64,000 nt of DNA from Emydura subglobosa (lineage: Eukaryota; Chordata; Testudines; Chelidae). The stretch lies in the NCBI GenBank assembly GCA_007922225.1, contig ML680088.1:15755967-15819966 (forward strand), given 5' to 3'. Position numbers and translations under genes: made by a program. Under the pieces are notes generated by a model. That model worked only from the letters and a program-made list of their open reading frames with translations. It searched no databases and was not told where the DNA came from. Positions 1 to 11,136 of this stretch are shown piece by piece; the first letter of the stretch is position 1, and each line of letters begins with the position of its first letter.

Positions 1-801
1 TACAGTAGCACTAACACAAAGAGCTGTGGGTTCCCAGGAAATTAAAACTCTTCTCTGCAATTTAATTAAAGATATTACGAGTGAGTCCCTGGAAAAGCCA
101 GTCTTCACAGAAACCCAAGAAACATGTCCTGGGAAGGGAGCACATATAGCAGGCTCGTCTCTACTCTCACATCCATAAAGAGGAAAGAAAGTACAGCCAG
201 TCAGCAGACCGCAGCTTTAACTTCCTGGCACTCATAGAATCTTCCTAGATCATGTTACGTTCATGTGTCCTTGGCTCGTCTTTGTACAGTTGAAAAAACA
301 CCGTAATGGGACCCAGTTAATTGAGACAGCAGCATTAGCAGGGCAAAAAGCAGGGAAACAATTCCTTCCCATTACATTTAATTGGTGACCTGTGGCTTTA
401 ACGGGAGAAACCTACGTGCGCAATCTGTTTTATTGAGACGCTTTTCAGCTTCGATAGGCCTGTCAATCACAATTAGAGGGGTTACATTGCCCATGAAATG
501 CTACAAATTGCTCACGGGCTGCTTTACAAGATGGCTACCAGGAGCAATGAGCTCTCCCTTGCTAGAGCATGTTTGAGTGCACGCTTCCTGCTCCCCTGAC
601 ATCTGCTATTATTGTTTCAGCCATGGCTGCTAATTATTTTGAGTTCTCAAAAAGCTGAACTAGTCAAATTAGGCAGAATAAAGGAAGATATTAGCTGTGA
701 TGCTAATGCTAATCCAAACCTGAAATGGAAACATGATGGGTAATGAAAGCAAGGGAAGACTGTGAATTATTATTGAGCTGTTTCAGTGCTGCTGATTCAG
801 A
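1..801. other. Intergenic, nothing recognised
   Basis: Unique-looking AT-moderate sequence. Short ORFs show no family features or splice context. Confidence 0.6.
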
Positions 802-905
802 TCACATCTTGTTCTGTGTTTGTTCAGCACCTAGCACCACTGAGTCCCGGTCCATGACTGAAGCGGCTAGAGGGAAACCACAATATAGATAATCAACAAC
901 AATAA
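802..905 (+). repeat. SINE/LINE-type 3' tail
   Basis: The stretch ttgttctgtgtttgttcagc, then acctagcacca and the gtcccggtccatgactg segment, recalls the 3' part of widespread amniote SINE/LINE (MIR/L3-like) copies. It ends in an AAT/AAC-rich tail. The family name is uncertain. Confidence 0.4.
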
Positions 906-1334
906 CGTGGTTTTGGTAGCCAACACAGTCATCTGGTCTGACCCTGAAGCAAAGAGCATGGAGTTGGCCTCCCGATGTTGCTATGAAAGATTTGAACTCT
1001 CTGGTAGCTGGAAACTTGTAATGGTAGTTCTAAGGCAGCACAGTCTTATAGTTAAGACAGGAGAAAAGATCCAGATCCAAAGCTATTTAGGCACTAAAAC
1101 TCCAGACAGGTGGCTAGGTCTTGGATTTAGGAGCTTAAGTCCCAGTTTTGTCTCCACTGTGATCCACAAAAGCTGGCTGAACCCTGTAGGTGTCTAAACT
1201 CCCTCAGTGCCTAAGTTTTCAGAGTAAAAGTTTGCTCCGTGACAGTAGGTTCCTGTAGTAACTAATAAAAGAGTGAGTAGAGGAAGGGGACTGGACCCAG
1301 CATCTCCCACCTCCCAGATGGGTGCTCCAGCCCC
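906..1334. other. Intergenic, with a possible diverged gcacctaag-type repeat
   Basis: From about 1085 to 1215 the words ggcactaaaa, ggagcttaag and gtgcctaag recur. The same phrasing appears at 13380-13570, 51360-51650 and 59940-60040. Otherwise nothing is recognised. Confidence 0.3.
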
Positions 1335-1690
1335 AGGACTACAGAGTCCTATTCTCTTCTCTCTCCCCCAATGAGAACTTTAAATTATTTATCAACAGCC
1401 ACTGGCTCATCGTGCGTGAAATGTTGTAGTTCGGTGGTTGGGGCATCCATGTGGGAGACCCAGGGTTCTGTCCCCCTCTGCCAGTCACTTGCTCATGATT
1501 TAACCCACGGGAGAATAGCTTCAGCAAGAGAAAATGAGGGCGCCCCCTGAGAATATCCCACAGCCCAGTGGTTAGAGGGCTCTGGGGTTGCTTGCCTCTC
1601 TGCCTGCCTCTTGCGGGGAAGCGAGACTTGGACCCAGGTCTCCCACGCCACCAGAGGGTGCTGTGACCACGGGGGTAAGAGTTATCAGAT
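1335..1690 (+). repeat. Possible tRNA-derived SINE units
   Basis: Two stretches (about 1430-1480 and 1560-1650) show ggtggttggggcatccatgt or cagtggttagagggctctgg, followed by gacccagg-tct phrases that resemble pol III A and B box spacing in tRNA-derived SINEs. Diverged; family uncertain. Confidence 0.3.
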
Positions 1691-2026
1691 GGGCAGCGGG
1701 TGGGGGGCACCAGCACCTCCCCCTCCCGCCATCATGTGTGAATGGAGGCAGGCACCTAATGCATTCCCACAAGGAACAACTGAGGTGCCTGCAGGGGCTC
1801 CCCCAGGGGCAGGAAAGCCTCTCTCCCCATGGCTGGCTCAGCTGGGCTGGCGGCTCTCCTCCCCCTGCCTGTCTGAGAACAGCAGCAGGAGAGGAGCTGT
1901 CTGATGGGGGCAGCGGGATGCCACGAGCCGGGCACACCCCACCCCAGTCTCTTAGTAACAGCAGCAGTAGCATGGGGCGGGCTTTGTGAATCTCACCCAG
2001 AGTTACCTGTTAGCAACATATGCTAC

Positions 2027-2126
2027 NNNNNNNNNNNNNNNNNNNNNNNNNNNNNNNNNNNNNNNNNNNNNNNNNNNNNNNNNNNNNNNNNNNNNNNNNN
2101 NNNNNNNNNNNNNNNNNNNNNNNNNN
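2027..2126. other. Assembly gap (100 N)
   Basis: Exactly 100 N, the usual placeholder for a gap of unknown size. It directly abuts a perfect 46-bp inverted repeat, which may be why assembly broke. Confidence 0.95.
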
Positions 2127-2290
2127 GAGTCCTGTGGCACCTTAAAGTCTAACAAATTTCTGCAGGCATAAGCTTTCGTGGGCTGCAACCCACTTCGTCA
2201 GATGGCTTATGCCTGCAGAAATTTGTTAGACTTTAAGGTGCCACAGGACTCTCATTGTTTTTGCAGTATACAGACTAACACCACCACCCC
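2127..2290. repeat. Inverted Penelope-type terminal repeats
   Basis: Arms 2127-2172 and 2206-2251 are perfect 46-bp inverted copies (gagtcctgtggcacc.../...ggtgccacaggactc) around a 33-nt loop. The right copy continues through ttttgcagtatacagactaa. The left copy on the minus strand carries the hammerhead-like core listed separately. This repeat is common in reptile genomes as a terminal sequence of Penelope-like elements; that link is from memory. Confidence 0.6.
2164..2201 (-). ncRNA. Hammerhead ribozyme-like motif
   Basis: On the minus strand: CTGACGA, A, stem GTGGG/CCCAC with loop TTGCAG, GAAA, then GCTTATGCC. CTGANGA plus GAAA around stem II is the hammerhead core described in Penelope-like element terminal repeats. 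The base after the short stem III is C where U is expected, so activity is doubtful. Confidence 0.5.
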
Positions 2291-3719
2291 TCTGGAACTG
2301 TTTACACACGGATATTTTTAATGAGATAAGACTAAGTTATGGTTATCCAGACAGAGGATGTATACACCAGTAGGACTCCAGTTCTTTACTGCTAAAAGCA
2401 TCCACGCGCAGAGAAAAAGCCTGAATACCAATAGCCAAGAAGGATTCATTTGGAACAGCCAACATCCAGAGGTTGATAGAAAAGCTATAATGCCTTTGGG
2501 GTATGACCAGCCAGTGACACGTGTTCTGATGATATATTCAGTTTGGTGTCTCATTGGTTGTGTGTTCTGCCACGGGAGGAAGTCTTGTAGTAAGCCCATA
2601 GGGTGACATCATACCCCTACTGAAGTCCATATCAAAACACCCATTGAGATCAATGGGGCCAAGATTTCTCCAAAGAAATCTTTCTCCAGCTCACGTAGTT
2701 GCCAGTCCCCAGTGTTCAAAATTCATGCATTTAAAAAATAAAGTTTGCATTCTTTTTAGTTCCCTCTTGCTGTTGGAGTGTTTGCTTCACACTTTCTAGC
2801 TTTCTTTGGAAACACGAGAACTAGAAACTTTCATTTTTTTAGAAATAATGTAAGCCGAGCTCTTAGGTAATACCATATTGCAGCAGCCATAACTAAGAAA
2901 ATCACCAGAGAACAAAGAGTTGGCAATTTACTGCCTAGAGGGGAGAGATGTGGCCAACAGCTATTAGTTGCTATCTGGCCACCATAGGACAGAAGTAATT
3001 TGACAAATTTAAAGAACCATTGCTAGAAAGGAATACGCCTCCCCCTCCCCGCAAAAAAAAGAAAAGAAAGAAGTTTTATAAAAGGGTTACCCTGCTCTAG
3101 GGAGGGTGAGTGAGGACTTGGAGTTTTTGGAGGTACTGATCATTATATTGCATCACGTCTCAAAGAATCACTACTAAGCTCTAACGCTGCTAGGTTTACA
3201 ACAGCAGCAGTGGAAGACCATACCACTAAACTCACCAAGCAATAAGTTTCAATGCTACCGTAAGAGCTACATATTATTTATTTACTTTCAGTCTCACGCA
3301 TAGGGCTGCGGGAAAGGATAATCATTACAGATTTGGTTTTAAAACTTTGTGCGAAAAAGAAATGTGAACAGAAAACTGAACTTTATATATTGCATGACAG
3401 CACACAGTGTGCAAGGTGCTTTCCAAAGAGGAACACCATTTCTATCCCAAAGTGCATATCGATCAAGGACTATACCCTGCATGTTCGATTGTCTTATTTT
3501 TATTAATGCTAACTGGAATGAGTATTTTCCATGTTGAGGATGTGTAACAATAAAATAATGTTCATGTTTTATTAAATTGATAATACACAACATTTGAAAA
3601 GTAGCTGTGCTTTAGTGGAAAAGACTGACTAGTACCGGTAGCATTTTGGTATAGTCACAGGATCAGTATACTTTCAGGACCAGATTCACTGACACACTGG
3701 CTGGTTTGGGTTGCCCTGG
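2291..3719. other. Intergenic, nothing recognised
   Basis: No exon with matching splice sites and no clear repeat, apart from a short palindromic ccattgagatcaatgg at 2641-2656 and A-rich runs near 3050. Confidence 0.5.
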
Positions 3720-4665
3720 CAATGCAGTGCTGCCATTCACCCAATTTAGTTGTCCAGTCAATCTGGGTTTAGAGCCAATTTCTGTTGCTGTAAAGGGTTT
3801 CACTCACTGCAGAAGCATCTTCTTATGGCCAGGCATGGGGTAGCAGCTGTCTTCCCATATGCCACCCTGTGCCAAAGGTCACTCCATCGCTGCAGTGGTC
3901 TCTTTTCCCACAACTTGGCCTTCTGGCCAGGTCAGGCTTTAGACCACCCCTTCTGGGATAACAGAGTCCAACCAAGCTGTAGTCCAAGAACCTTACAGCA
4001 AGCCTTTCATCAGCCTCTGGGCTCTATGGGTCCTACACCCCTATCTTAGGGGGTTCACCCCACCTTCCCACTACTGTGGGTTCCAGGTCAGAGACACTAG
4101 AGCTGGCAGCCAAGGTCTATATGCTGCTGCCTCCCTGGACCACTTCATGCCGCCTCTATGCCCCAGAATGACCACAGACTCCCTTTCTAATCCTACCCTA
4201 TTTCCCGGATACTTTTACTAAATAACAATGTAACTTTTGTTATCTTACAATGTTCAAATTCCTCAGAAAGCTTCCCCCTTTCTTTATCAAAGCCCTTACG
4301 TACCCATAGGAAGTAATGAGTTGTTTCTTCCACCTTACCTGATGTACATAGTCCATCTTTGTGCCTATTTAGTCAAAAGGTTTTTGTTTACACCACAATA
4401 GCCAGTTAATACCATAAATAAAATCCTTTCATTTTGCCAATCCAGGCCCTGAAGTACATCATTATCCTCAACTCTAGCAACCTCTTTCTGCTACAACCTT
4501 CCTGGCTTTATAATCACCATCCAGCCCCACCCCAGCTGGTCTTCATTATCAATTAAGCCGGGGCTTTCACTCTCTAGCAGGTGCTGCCAAGTATGCTAAT
4601 TGGCTGCTCTAGCCCATGTTAACCCCTTCAGGGCCTGTGGGAGGTACACTTCTCATCACAGTTGT
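3720..4665 (+). repeat. CT-rich interspersed repeat, probably LTR-derived
   Basis: CT-rich sequence with ccccagctggtcttcatt and aattggctgctct...ttaacccctt phrases. These are shared in order with 26585-27305, and partly with 53330-53975. The layout fits a solitary LTR or LTR-like element; no terminal duplication was verified. Confidence 0.4.
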
Positions 4666-4722
4666 CAAAACAGCATAAAGCAGCAGGACCCTACTAGTTC
4701 ACCTGTTGCATATACTCTATAG

Positions 4723-5294
4723 CAGGAGTTCTCAAACTCATTTGATCAGGCCCCCCTTCTTTGTGTCTGTAATCATTTATGCCCCCACCCCCAAATATAT
4801 ATACCGCCACCCAGTGCAGAAGGCAGAGCAGAGAGCAGTGGCTGCTGGTTGGGCGCCTGGCTCTGAAGGCAGCGCCACGCCAGCAGCAGCACAGAAGTAA
4901 GGATGGCAATGTGAAAAGTGATATTTGGCATCACTTTTCATGGCAGACTTAGCGCCCCATTGCCGCCCTACTGCCCAGGCTGACAGCCAGAGTCCCCCCA
5001 CCTCCCAGTGAGGGATTGGGGGCGGGGAAGGAGACCCTGAGCCTGGGCTGCCTCCCAGTGAGGAAATGAGGGAGTGCAAGGAAGAGAGCCCTGGCCCAGG
5101 TGGTGGGGCTCCGACTGTCCCCTTAATCCCCACCTCTGGGGTGTGCACGATCCTTCTGCATGAGTCTCAGCCACTAGGGGCTGACAGCCAGAACTCTTCC
5201 GAAAAACAAAAAAAAACACACGACTTGTGCCTCCTTTGACATATTCCTGCACCCCTCCCCTCTTGGGACCCGCCTCCCAGTTTGAGAACCGCTG
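4723..5294. mobile_element. Non-autonomous hAT-type element, 572 bp, with perfect 8-bp TSD
   Basis: Terminal inverted repeats are CAGGAGTTCTCAAACT (4723-4738) and the near-complement of CAGCGGTTCTCAAACT (5279-5294). The flanks carry a perfect CTCTATAG duplication (4715-4722 and 5295-5302). The 8-bp TSD and CA-starting TIR define the hAT superfamily. The interior is noncoding, GC-rich and has no transposase. Confidence 0.8.
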
Positions 5295-5302
5295 CTCTAT
5301 AG

Positions 5303-6469
5303 CATTTAGCTAAAAATATCCATACTTTATTCAGGTGGGCCTGACGGTCCTCTCACTTACCTGGTTTTATACCAGTGTAACTCCCAGGCTTCAGTGGAGT
5401 TAGCCTTTTTCTACCCCAATATGAGAGGAGAGTCAGGCCTAGTGTGTGTGTGAGATGAACCCCACATCCCTCTTAGCTTCTTTCTCTGTTATTGTTGTAG
5501 CAGAAAGAGTGGAACAGGAGAACAACAGCCAGTTTTCAGGAGGGGCCTTTTTTGGAGTGACATCAGGGGCTTGGGAATGGAAGCCAGGGTGCAGCTGCTC
5601 CACGTAGAGACTCTAAAGTTTATGCTGTAACGCTGGCCTCTCAGCAGGCTCAGCAAAGATCTCTACAAAGTAGCCTGCCACATTGCCCTGTGCTAGCGAA
5701 ACATCCAGACCCTTCACTTGGAGTCTCTGTTGTGCATGTTAAAGGCCACTGAGTCACACGTCTCCCTTGTCAGGTCTATTCCCCTGGCTATTTTGAAAAC
5801 TCGAGGGAAGCAGTAGCCCTAGACAGGCAGCAGCCGGGAAAGGAAACTGAAGCTGCCTGCTGACCCTGTGTCTGAGCCAGACTAGCACAGGTTGGAAAGA
5901 GAGAAGACCTCCGCAGCAGAAGAGGACACCACCCTTCAGTTGCTCACGGTAGGCTAGTTGAGAGGGCAGTCCATTTTGCTTCCAAATCTAAGGAGCCCAG
6001 CCAAGCATGGAGTCCCCCAAACATCACAGCAATAGAGGGCACTGGGCAGGGAGAGAGGCCAGCCTTCCACTCCCAAAGAGTTATCAGCCACACTGATGCC
6101 AGAACTGGAAGGGAAAGAGAAGAGCCAGACAGCCTAGGCCTGGCGTGAGAGAAAGGAAGGTGCTCCAGAATGCTACTGTCCAAGCAGAGAGGTCTGCCCA
6201 GCAGCCTCATCTGTTAAGCTTCCCTTGTGCAGGAAGTCAAGAGACGGGAAGGGCTTAAGCAAAGTAAGGGTCCACTCCAGTCCAGAGTGTGATCTGCCTG
6301 CCTTGGGACATCACAGTTGCAAGAACTGTCTGCTGCAAGTAGGTAGCTGGGAAAGGGCTCAGGGGGAGTTAAGAGGCAGCTGGTGTGTGCATCGAAAGGG
6401 GAAGTCTCATGCCAAAGGGGTGTGTCAGCACCAATAAGCAACAGTCAGGCCGGTAACACTCCTTGATGA
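5303..6469. other. Intergenic, nothing recognised
   Basis: No supported exon. Short ORFs lack splice signals. A diverged palindromic fragment (ttataccagtgtaactccc...) is near 5365. Confidence 0.5.
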
Positions 6470-6705
6470 GTCATAGAAGAATCATAGAATATTAGAGTTG
6501 GAAGGGACCTCAGGAGGTCATCTAGTCCAACCCCCTGCTCAAAGCAGGACTAACCTCAGCTAAATCATCCCAGCCAGGGCTTTGTCAAGCCGCAGCTTAA
6601 AAACCTCTAAAGATGGAGATTCCACCACCTCCGTAGGTAACCCATTCCAGTGCTTCACTGTAAGCCTACCTTTCTTCAGCCGTTCCCACCTAGACTGCGG
6701 GGCCA
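6470..6705 (-). mobile_element. CR1 LINE 3' end fragment
   Basis: Starts with agaatcatagaat (the reverse complement of the CR1 ATTCTATGATTCT tail), then gttggaagggacctcaggag and gtcatctagtccaaccccct, reaching about 6700. 5'-truncated. Confidence 0.85.
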
Positions 6706-7706
6706 CACCCCCTTAGTTCTCTCTGCTGCTCCTGGGATTCTGAGTGCGCTGAATTGCAACAGGGATGGTGATTATCTGAGGAAGAGAGTGTCCAGTTAAT
6801 GGTGTGGGGTTAATTTATTCATTGGTAAACCTACTCCCCTTGATTTCCCTATCTTTTCATTTCATCCCTGGTTCCTACCTACGTTTCTTTTAAGTTCACC
6901 CTTTTCTTTACATTAACAATGGTGCTTTTCCTTCTTAAAACTGCTTGGTCCATGCTGCTGCTGCAGTATAGAAATGGTTAACATAACAGGGGGCTGTGCA
7001 GTCATTTAGTCAGCCCCCCCTCCATCCCCCAGCAACAAAAGGCTGAGACCTGCCATTGATCCTCAGAGCACCACGCCCATGAGGCTCGTTCTCCCTAAGC
7101 CTTGGGGTCACTTTGCAGAGAGGACCGAAAGGACTCTGCCATTTCGGTTGATGGGGTGGCTCAGGATGGCACGTTTTCCGAACAAGCTGGATTCTACCTA
7201 GGAATCCTCATGACAGTGCTGACACCTCTGGTGATTTTATCAGGAGTCTTGCAATAATTGGTGTTGCAGGAATCCGCTCAGCACCTGAGAATCTCAGCTT
7301 TTCTTTAAAAAAAGTTCCTAACCCTCTTGCTTGAAGAGAATCTTAAAGCATCAAACATGCCCCCACGTTAGAAAGCAAATCAAAAGAACCCAGCATTGCT
7401 TATTTTTTAAATATCATTGTTTAAATCTCATGATTTTTGGATGCTTGGATTGGCAATACTGCAATTAAGAGGCTTGAACTGTCTTTCATCATTGTGTGAC
7501 CCATCCATGTTAGATTCTTTGATTGAGCTTTCCATGCTTCCATTGTGGCTTCCCCACGATCTAATTGTGAAATGATGTGTAAAGACTGGTTGCATTAGGT
7601 CAGCAGAGAGAGGAACATTTCAGGTAATGAAAATAATGCTGAACTGCAAAAAGTGGACACTGATTTAATATTGGTTGTTCATTCCAGGTGAACGTTAATA
7701 AAAGAC
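6706..7706. other. Region upstream of putative exon A
   Basis: No recognised promoter element. An attccag|gtgaacg acceptor-like site lies about 20 bases before the exon A ATG, so the ATG may be in a second exon with a 5' UTR exon further up. Confidence 0.35.
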
Positions 7707-7797
7707 ATGGCATTTCACGACCATCTGTCCCACCTACAGAGGATCCTGCTGGCCATCTTTTGCTTCCCCCTGCTGCCCTTCTATCTCTGCTTTCTCT
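7707..7797 (+). CDS. Putative first exon of a membrane-anchored N-terminus (alternative KY or separate gene)
   Basis: ATG in good context (gacATGG) opens MAFHDHLSHLQR, followed by an uncharged stretch of about 19 residues (ILLAIFCFPLLPFYLCFL) that would form a signal anchor or transmembrane helix. The donor is T|gtgagt at 7798, phase 1. It joins in frame to the exon at 8184. I do not recognise the protein. The case rests on splice sites, phase agreement over four exons and the hydrophobic segment. A chance chain of ORFs is possible. Confidence 0.55.
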
Positions 7798-8183
7798 GTG
7801 AGTAGCAGTTCCATTTGACCATACGCGCCTTCTGTATTTCACCCTCCTCTAGGGGTAATCATTGCCAGGGTGATAACAAGGAGCTCAAATAAAGGGGGTG
7901 GCAATTTTATTAATGCTGTAACTAATGGGAAGAGGTTGCTTAGAGATGAGACACATCTTGAGGTAAATTGGGTCAAACAAGTGAAATATGAATCTTTAAA
8001 GAGGGAACCGTCACTCACACATTTGTGTCTTGGCAAACTGAGAGCTATAAAAACAATCAATGACACTGGAAGTCTCCTTAACCCATAGTAAGCCGAAGGG
8101 TATTTTTGATTATGGATAAAGCAAGTTTGTGGCAAGAATAAGAGTGTATCTGTGGCTTTGTGACAGCTATGATCTCTCTTTAG

Positions 8184-8234
8184 GCTACGCAAGGAATCAT
8201 GAGGAGCAAGAGGAAGGAAAGCCCACTGAACTTA
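8184..8234 (+). CDS. Putative exon B of the upstream transcript
   Basis: The acceptor is atctctctttag and the donor is A|gtaagt, both near consensus; 51 nt, phase 1 to 1. Joined to exon A it reads CYARNHEEQEEGKPTEL, a charged, acidic segment directly after the predicted membrane helix. No family recognised. Confidence 0.55.
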
Positions 8235-8945
8235 GTAAGTGATCACTGAGATCTTTTTCTGCTGTATATTAGGCAACATTAACGTTTAGGGAATCTCCCC
8301 TAAACCATTATGGGAAGGTTTGGGGGTGGTGGAAACCACGTTCCCATTCTGCCTCTTGGCTTTCTGGGGCTCTTGAAAAAAAATCTGACTAGGGATGACC
8401 CAACGTGAGTGGAAATGACAAACTCGGAATGAAAGGAACAGCTGTTACTACTCGGAATAGAGTGATAAAAGAATAACAAATGCTAGTTCCTATGTACTGT
8501 GGCCTCGGGCACCTGACAAATAACACTAAATATAGCTAGCATGGAAAACTTCAAAAAAACATTTGATTCAGCAGCAATTTTTGGGTATGCCAAAATGTTG
8601 CCAATGTTGCAATATAAACACTATGTAATTATTGCACTGCATTTGTGAATGTTATATCTCTGCTTCATCCTTTTACTTATCCTGGTAAAAATAAATACAT
8701 ATTAAATCGCAAAACAAACAAAGCTGCTTCTGGAACATAAGGCCCAATCCTGCTCCCACTGATGTCAAAAGCAAAACTCCCATTTTCGTGAGTTGCCTTG
8801 CCTTGAAAAACTTAAAGGTGTTTGATTGTATTAGCAGGTCCAAAGCGCTACTTAGCAGGGAAGGCGTTAAAACGGGTGTTGTGTTTAAACATTAAGAGCC
8901 AGTCCATTTATAATCAGTGTCATCTATAATCGGTGTGATCTCTAG

Positions 8946-9161
8946 TCATCAGCAATGTCCAAGAAAACAAAGCTGAGGGCCTTGTGTTTGAGCTGAGCAC
9001 CGAGGTGGGACTGGAGCACAATCACTCTGTCCCAGGAAGAGGACCAGGGAAGGAAAGTAAAGGAGAAGCACATTCTTTGTGTAACAACCCAAGCACAGAT
9101 CCTCTTCCCCGGTGCTCAGGGAGAGCAGAGCTCGCAGGAACAGAGCCCCATCACATTTCCA
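8946..9161 (+). CDS. Putative exon C of the upstream transcript
   Basis: The acceptor is gatctctag and the donor is A|gtaggt; 216 nt, open throughout, phase 1 to 1. It encodes ISNVQENKAEGLVFELSTEV, then a polar Gly/Ser/Pro/His-rich stretch with two cysteines, ending TEPHHIS. The composition suggests disorder. Without splicing the frame would close at a TGA at about 9167. Confidence 0.5.
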
Positions 9162-9554
9162 GTAGGTGATGCTGACTGTTTCAGTGACACAGAATATTCT
9201 GCCACAGAGATGAAAAGGGCAAATGGAAATTTTCCAGCTGAGAACAATGATGAAAATATAGACGTGACAATTACTTGGACTCTCTCAGTGGGCAGGGCAC
9301 CTGTCCTGTGGGCTCGCTAACTTTCTGGGTTGCTTTAACCCTTTATGCCCAGCACTCAGTCTCGCATTCTGACATTGAATACACTTCCCCACCCTATCAG
9401 AACCACATCTTGCTCCTGTAGATGTGTAGTGCTACACCGTTCAGCACCCAGGGGCCTGAAACTATGAGGCTGAGATAGCAGAAGGCAGAGCGTAATGTGA
9501 CTGATTATCTGCTCTAGGTGTGACTCCGGTAACAATTATTCATGTTCCCAACAG

Positions 9555-9608
9555 CTCACGTGGAGGAGGGAAAGACCATTGAAACAGAGAAACACTCCAG
9601 CTTCACAG
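9555..9608 (+). CDS. Putative exon D of the upstream transcript
   Basis: The acceptor is gttcccaacag and the donor is acag|gtgaga; 54 nt, phase 1 to 1. It encodes THVEEGKTIETEKHSSFT and leaves a G. That G completes a Gly codon with KY exon 2 (24792), or with the weaker candidate exon at 10726. Joined to KY exons 2-12, the predicted product would be 764 residues. Confidence 0.52.
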
Positions 9609-11136
9609 GTGAGACCTTTCTGCCCTGAATGGGAGACCATTTCACTCTCCTGGGTCCCCAGTCCCCGGAGTGGAGGGGTATATTTCTACATTGTAGAAGT
9701 ATTGTTCCCTGTGACGCCATACTATCCTGCTGGGTCTCTGAGCAGTTGGAGATGCCCACCTGTCATCCCCATGGTCACCAAGGTGCACATTCCAGGCAAG
9801 CTTTGGCTGGAATTTCACTGCTTGCCAAGGTCATTCCACAGCTGGGAATCTGCGGTTGCCCATTTATTGCCTGTTTAGAGCTAGAATCTGAATCCAGATG
9901 TTTGATTACCCTGATTCACGGACTGTAAATCTGTAGGTGGAATCAGCACCAGAACAGTGTGTGGTTGATCTGACACGGCTGTTGGCTGCTGGATCAGCTG
10001 ACTGGGTGTTCCAGTGGGGTGGCAACACATCTGCAAGAATATGCATCAATTTAGCTGGAGCAAAATGCTTCCGAGTTTTGGACTAAGCTCAGGAAGCATG
10101 ACAAATACCACTGAATGTGGGAAGAGTTAGATACACTGCATTCCGCAGGCACTGCTTGTTTTGGTTAGCCGTTGGTGTCTCTAGTGCACCAGCAGTGTTC
10201 CACATGAAGGTAGCGGAGATGTTGGAAGGAAATGGTGATGCTACAAACGATGATGTTCACATCTGGAGTGAAACCTGAGAGGAACATGTTATTAGTCTAC
10301 GAGATATTCAGACTGGCACTAGAAGAGAGTTTAAAATGTAGTGAAGAAAAATGCCATTTAGCAACACCAGGGCTCAGATGCTTGGGGCCTGATTGTGCCT
10401 TTAGGTCCCAAGACAGTGCAGAACTGCACTGCCCATAAGGGGAGCTCAGCCTCTTCAGGAGGCCCTTGTTTCCCCAGCTCGCTGGCACCTGACAGCACTA
10501 CATGGGCTGTGCTTTGGGCTGATGCAGCCTGTCTCCTCCTTCTCACCCTGCATGCTCTTCCAGCCATCAGGGTGTGTGTGTGAAGGCAGGGAGTAAATAC
10601 TGTGCTGCCATTCTGCCCCCCTTTGGCTGATGTCCCCTGGGGGCACATGGAGTGAGCAGTCCTTGTGTGCCAGAATACCAGTTTGTACCCAAAGTGGTGT
10701 CTCTTTTCCACCTAACTTAGGTCATCCAGCTTTTCAGGATGTTCCGAAACCTCATTCGCACCTGGAAGATAGTAGACTTTGTATCCTAAAGTTTAAAGGA
10801 TTCCAAGATTGTACCTGGGTACGAATTAGACATATAGGAATTCATCTAGACCCTGTAGCCTTTGGGATTCAGTACAAGGCGACTGCCATTTCCACTCATC
10901 TCTCTAAGAGACCATGCTATGCATTGCGCCGAGCGATGTGTTAGTGAAGGTGATGGTACCTGAGAGCTTCCTCTATTAAGGAGACATTGATAGCATGCTC
11001 AGTAAAATCTCCATTTTGGAGAACTGCAGGGATACTTCCTGGAGATCTGTTCACACAGCACTCCTCTCTCAACTTGGCAACCAGAACTTATGTGTGCTGG
11101 GACTTTTCAGCATGGAAAATGAGGACGGAGGAGGGA
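9609..11136. other. Sequence between exon D and CR1
   Basis: Apart from the weak exon candidate at 10726, no gene or clear repeat was seen. Several overlapping short ORFs on both strands look like chance. Confidence 0.45.
10726..10944 (+). CDS. Weak candidate exon after exon D
   Basis: A good polypyrimidine acceptor (cttttccacctaacttag) is followed by an open frame, compatible with phase 1, that reads GHPAFQDVPKPHSHLEDS and runs to a TAG at 10942-10944. No convincing donor is seen, so it could only be a terminal exon. No AATAAA follows closely. It may be chance. Confidence 0.2.
   Translation, partial: PAFQDVPKPHSHLEDSRLCILKFKGFQDCTWVRIRHIGIHLDPVAFGIQYKATAISTHLSKRPCYALRRAMC

Noticed and set aside
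1572..1989. Mutually overlapping 133-codon frames on opposite strands
   Set aside because: GC-rich sequence with possible SINE units; no coding signature.
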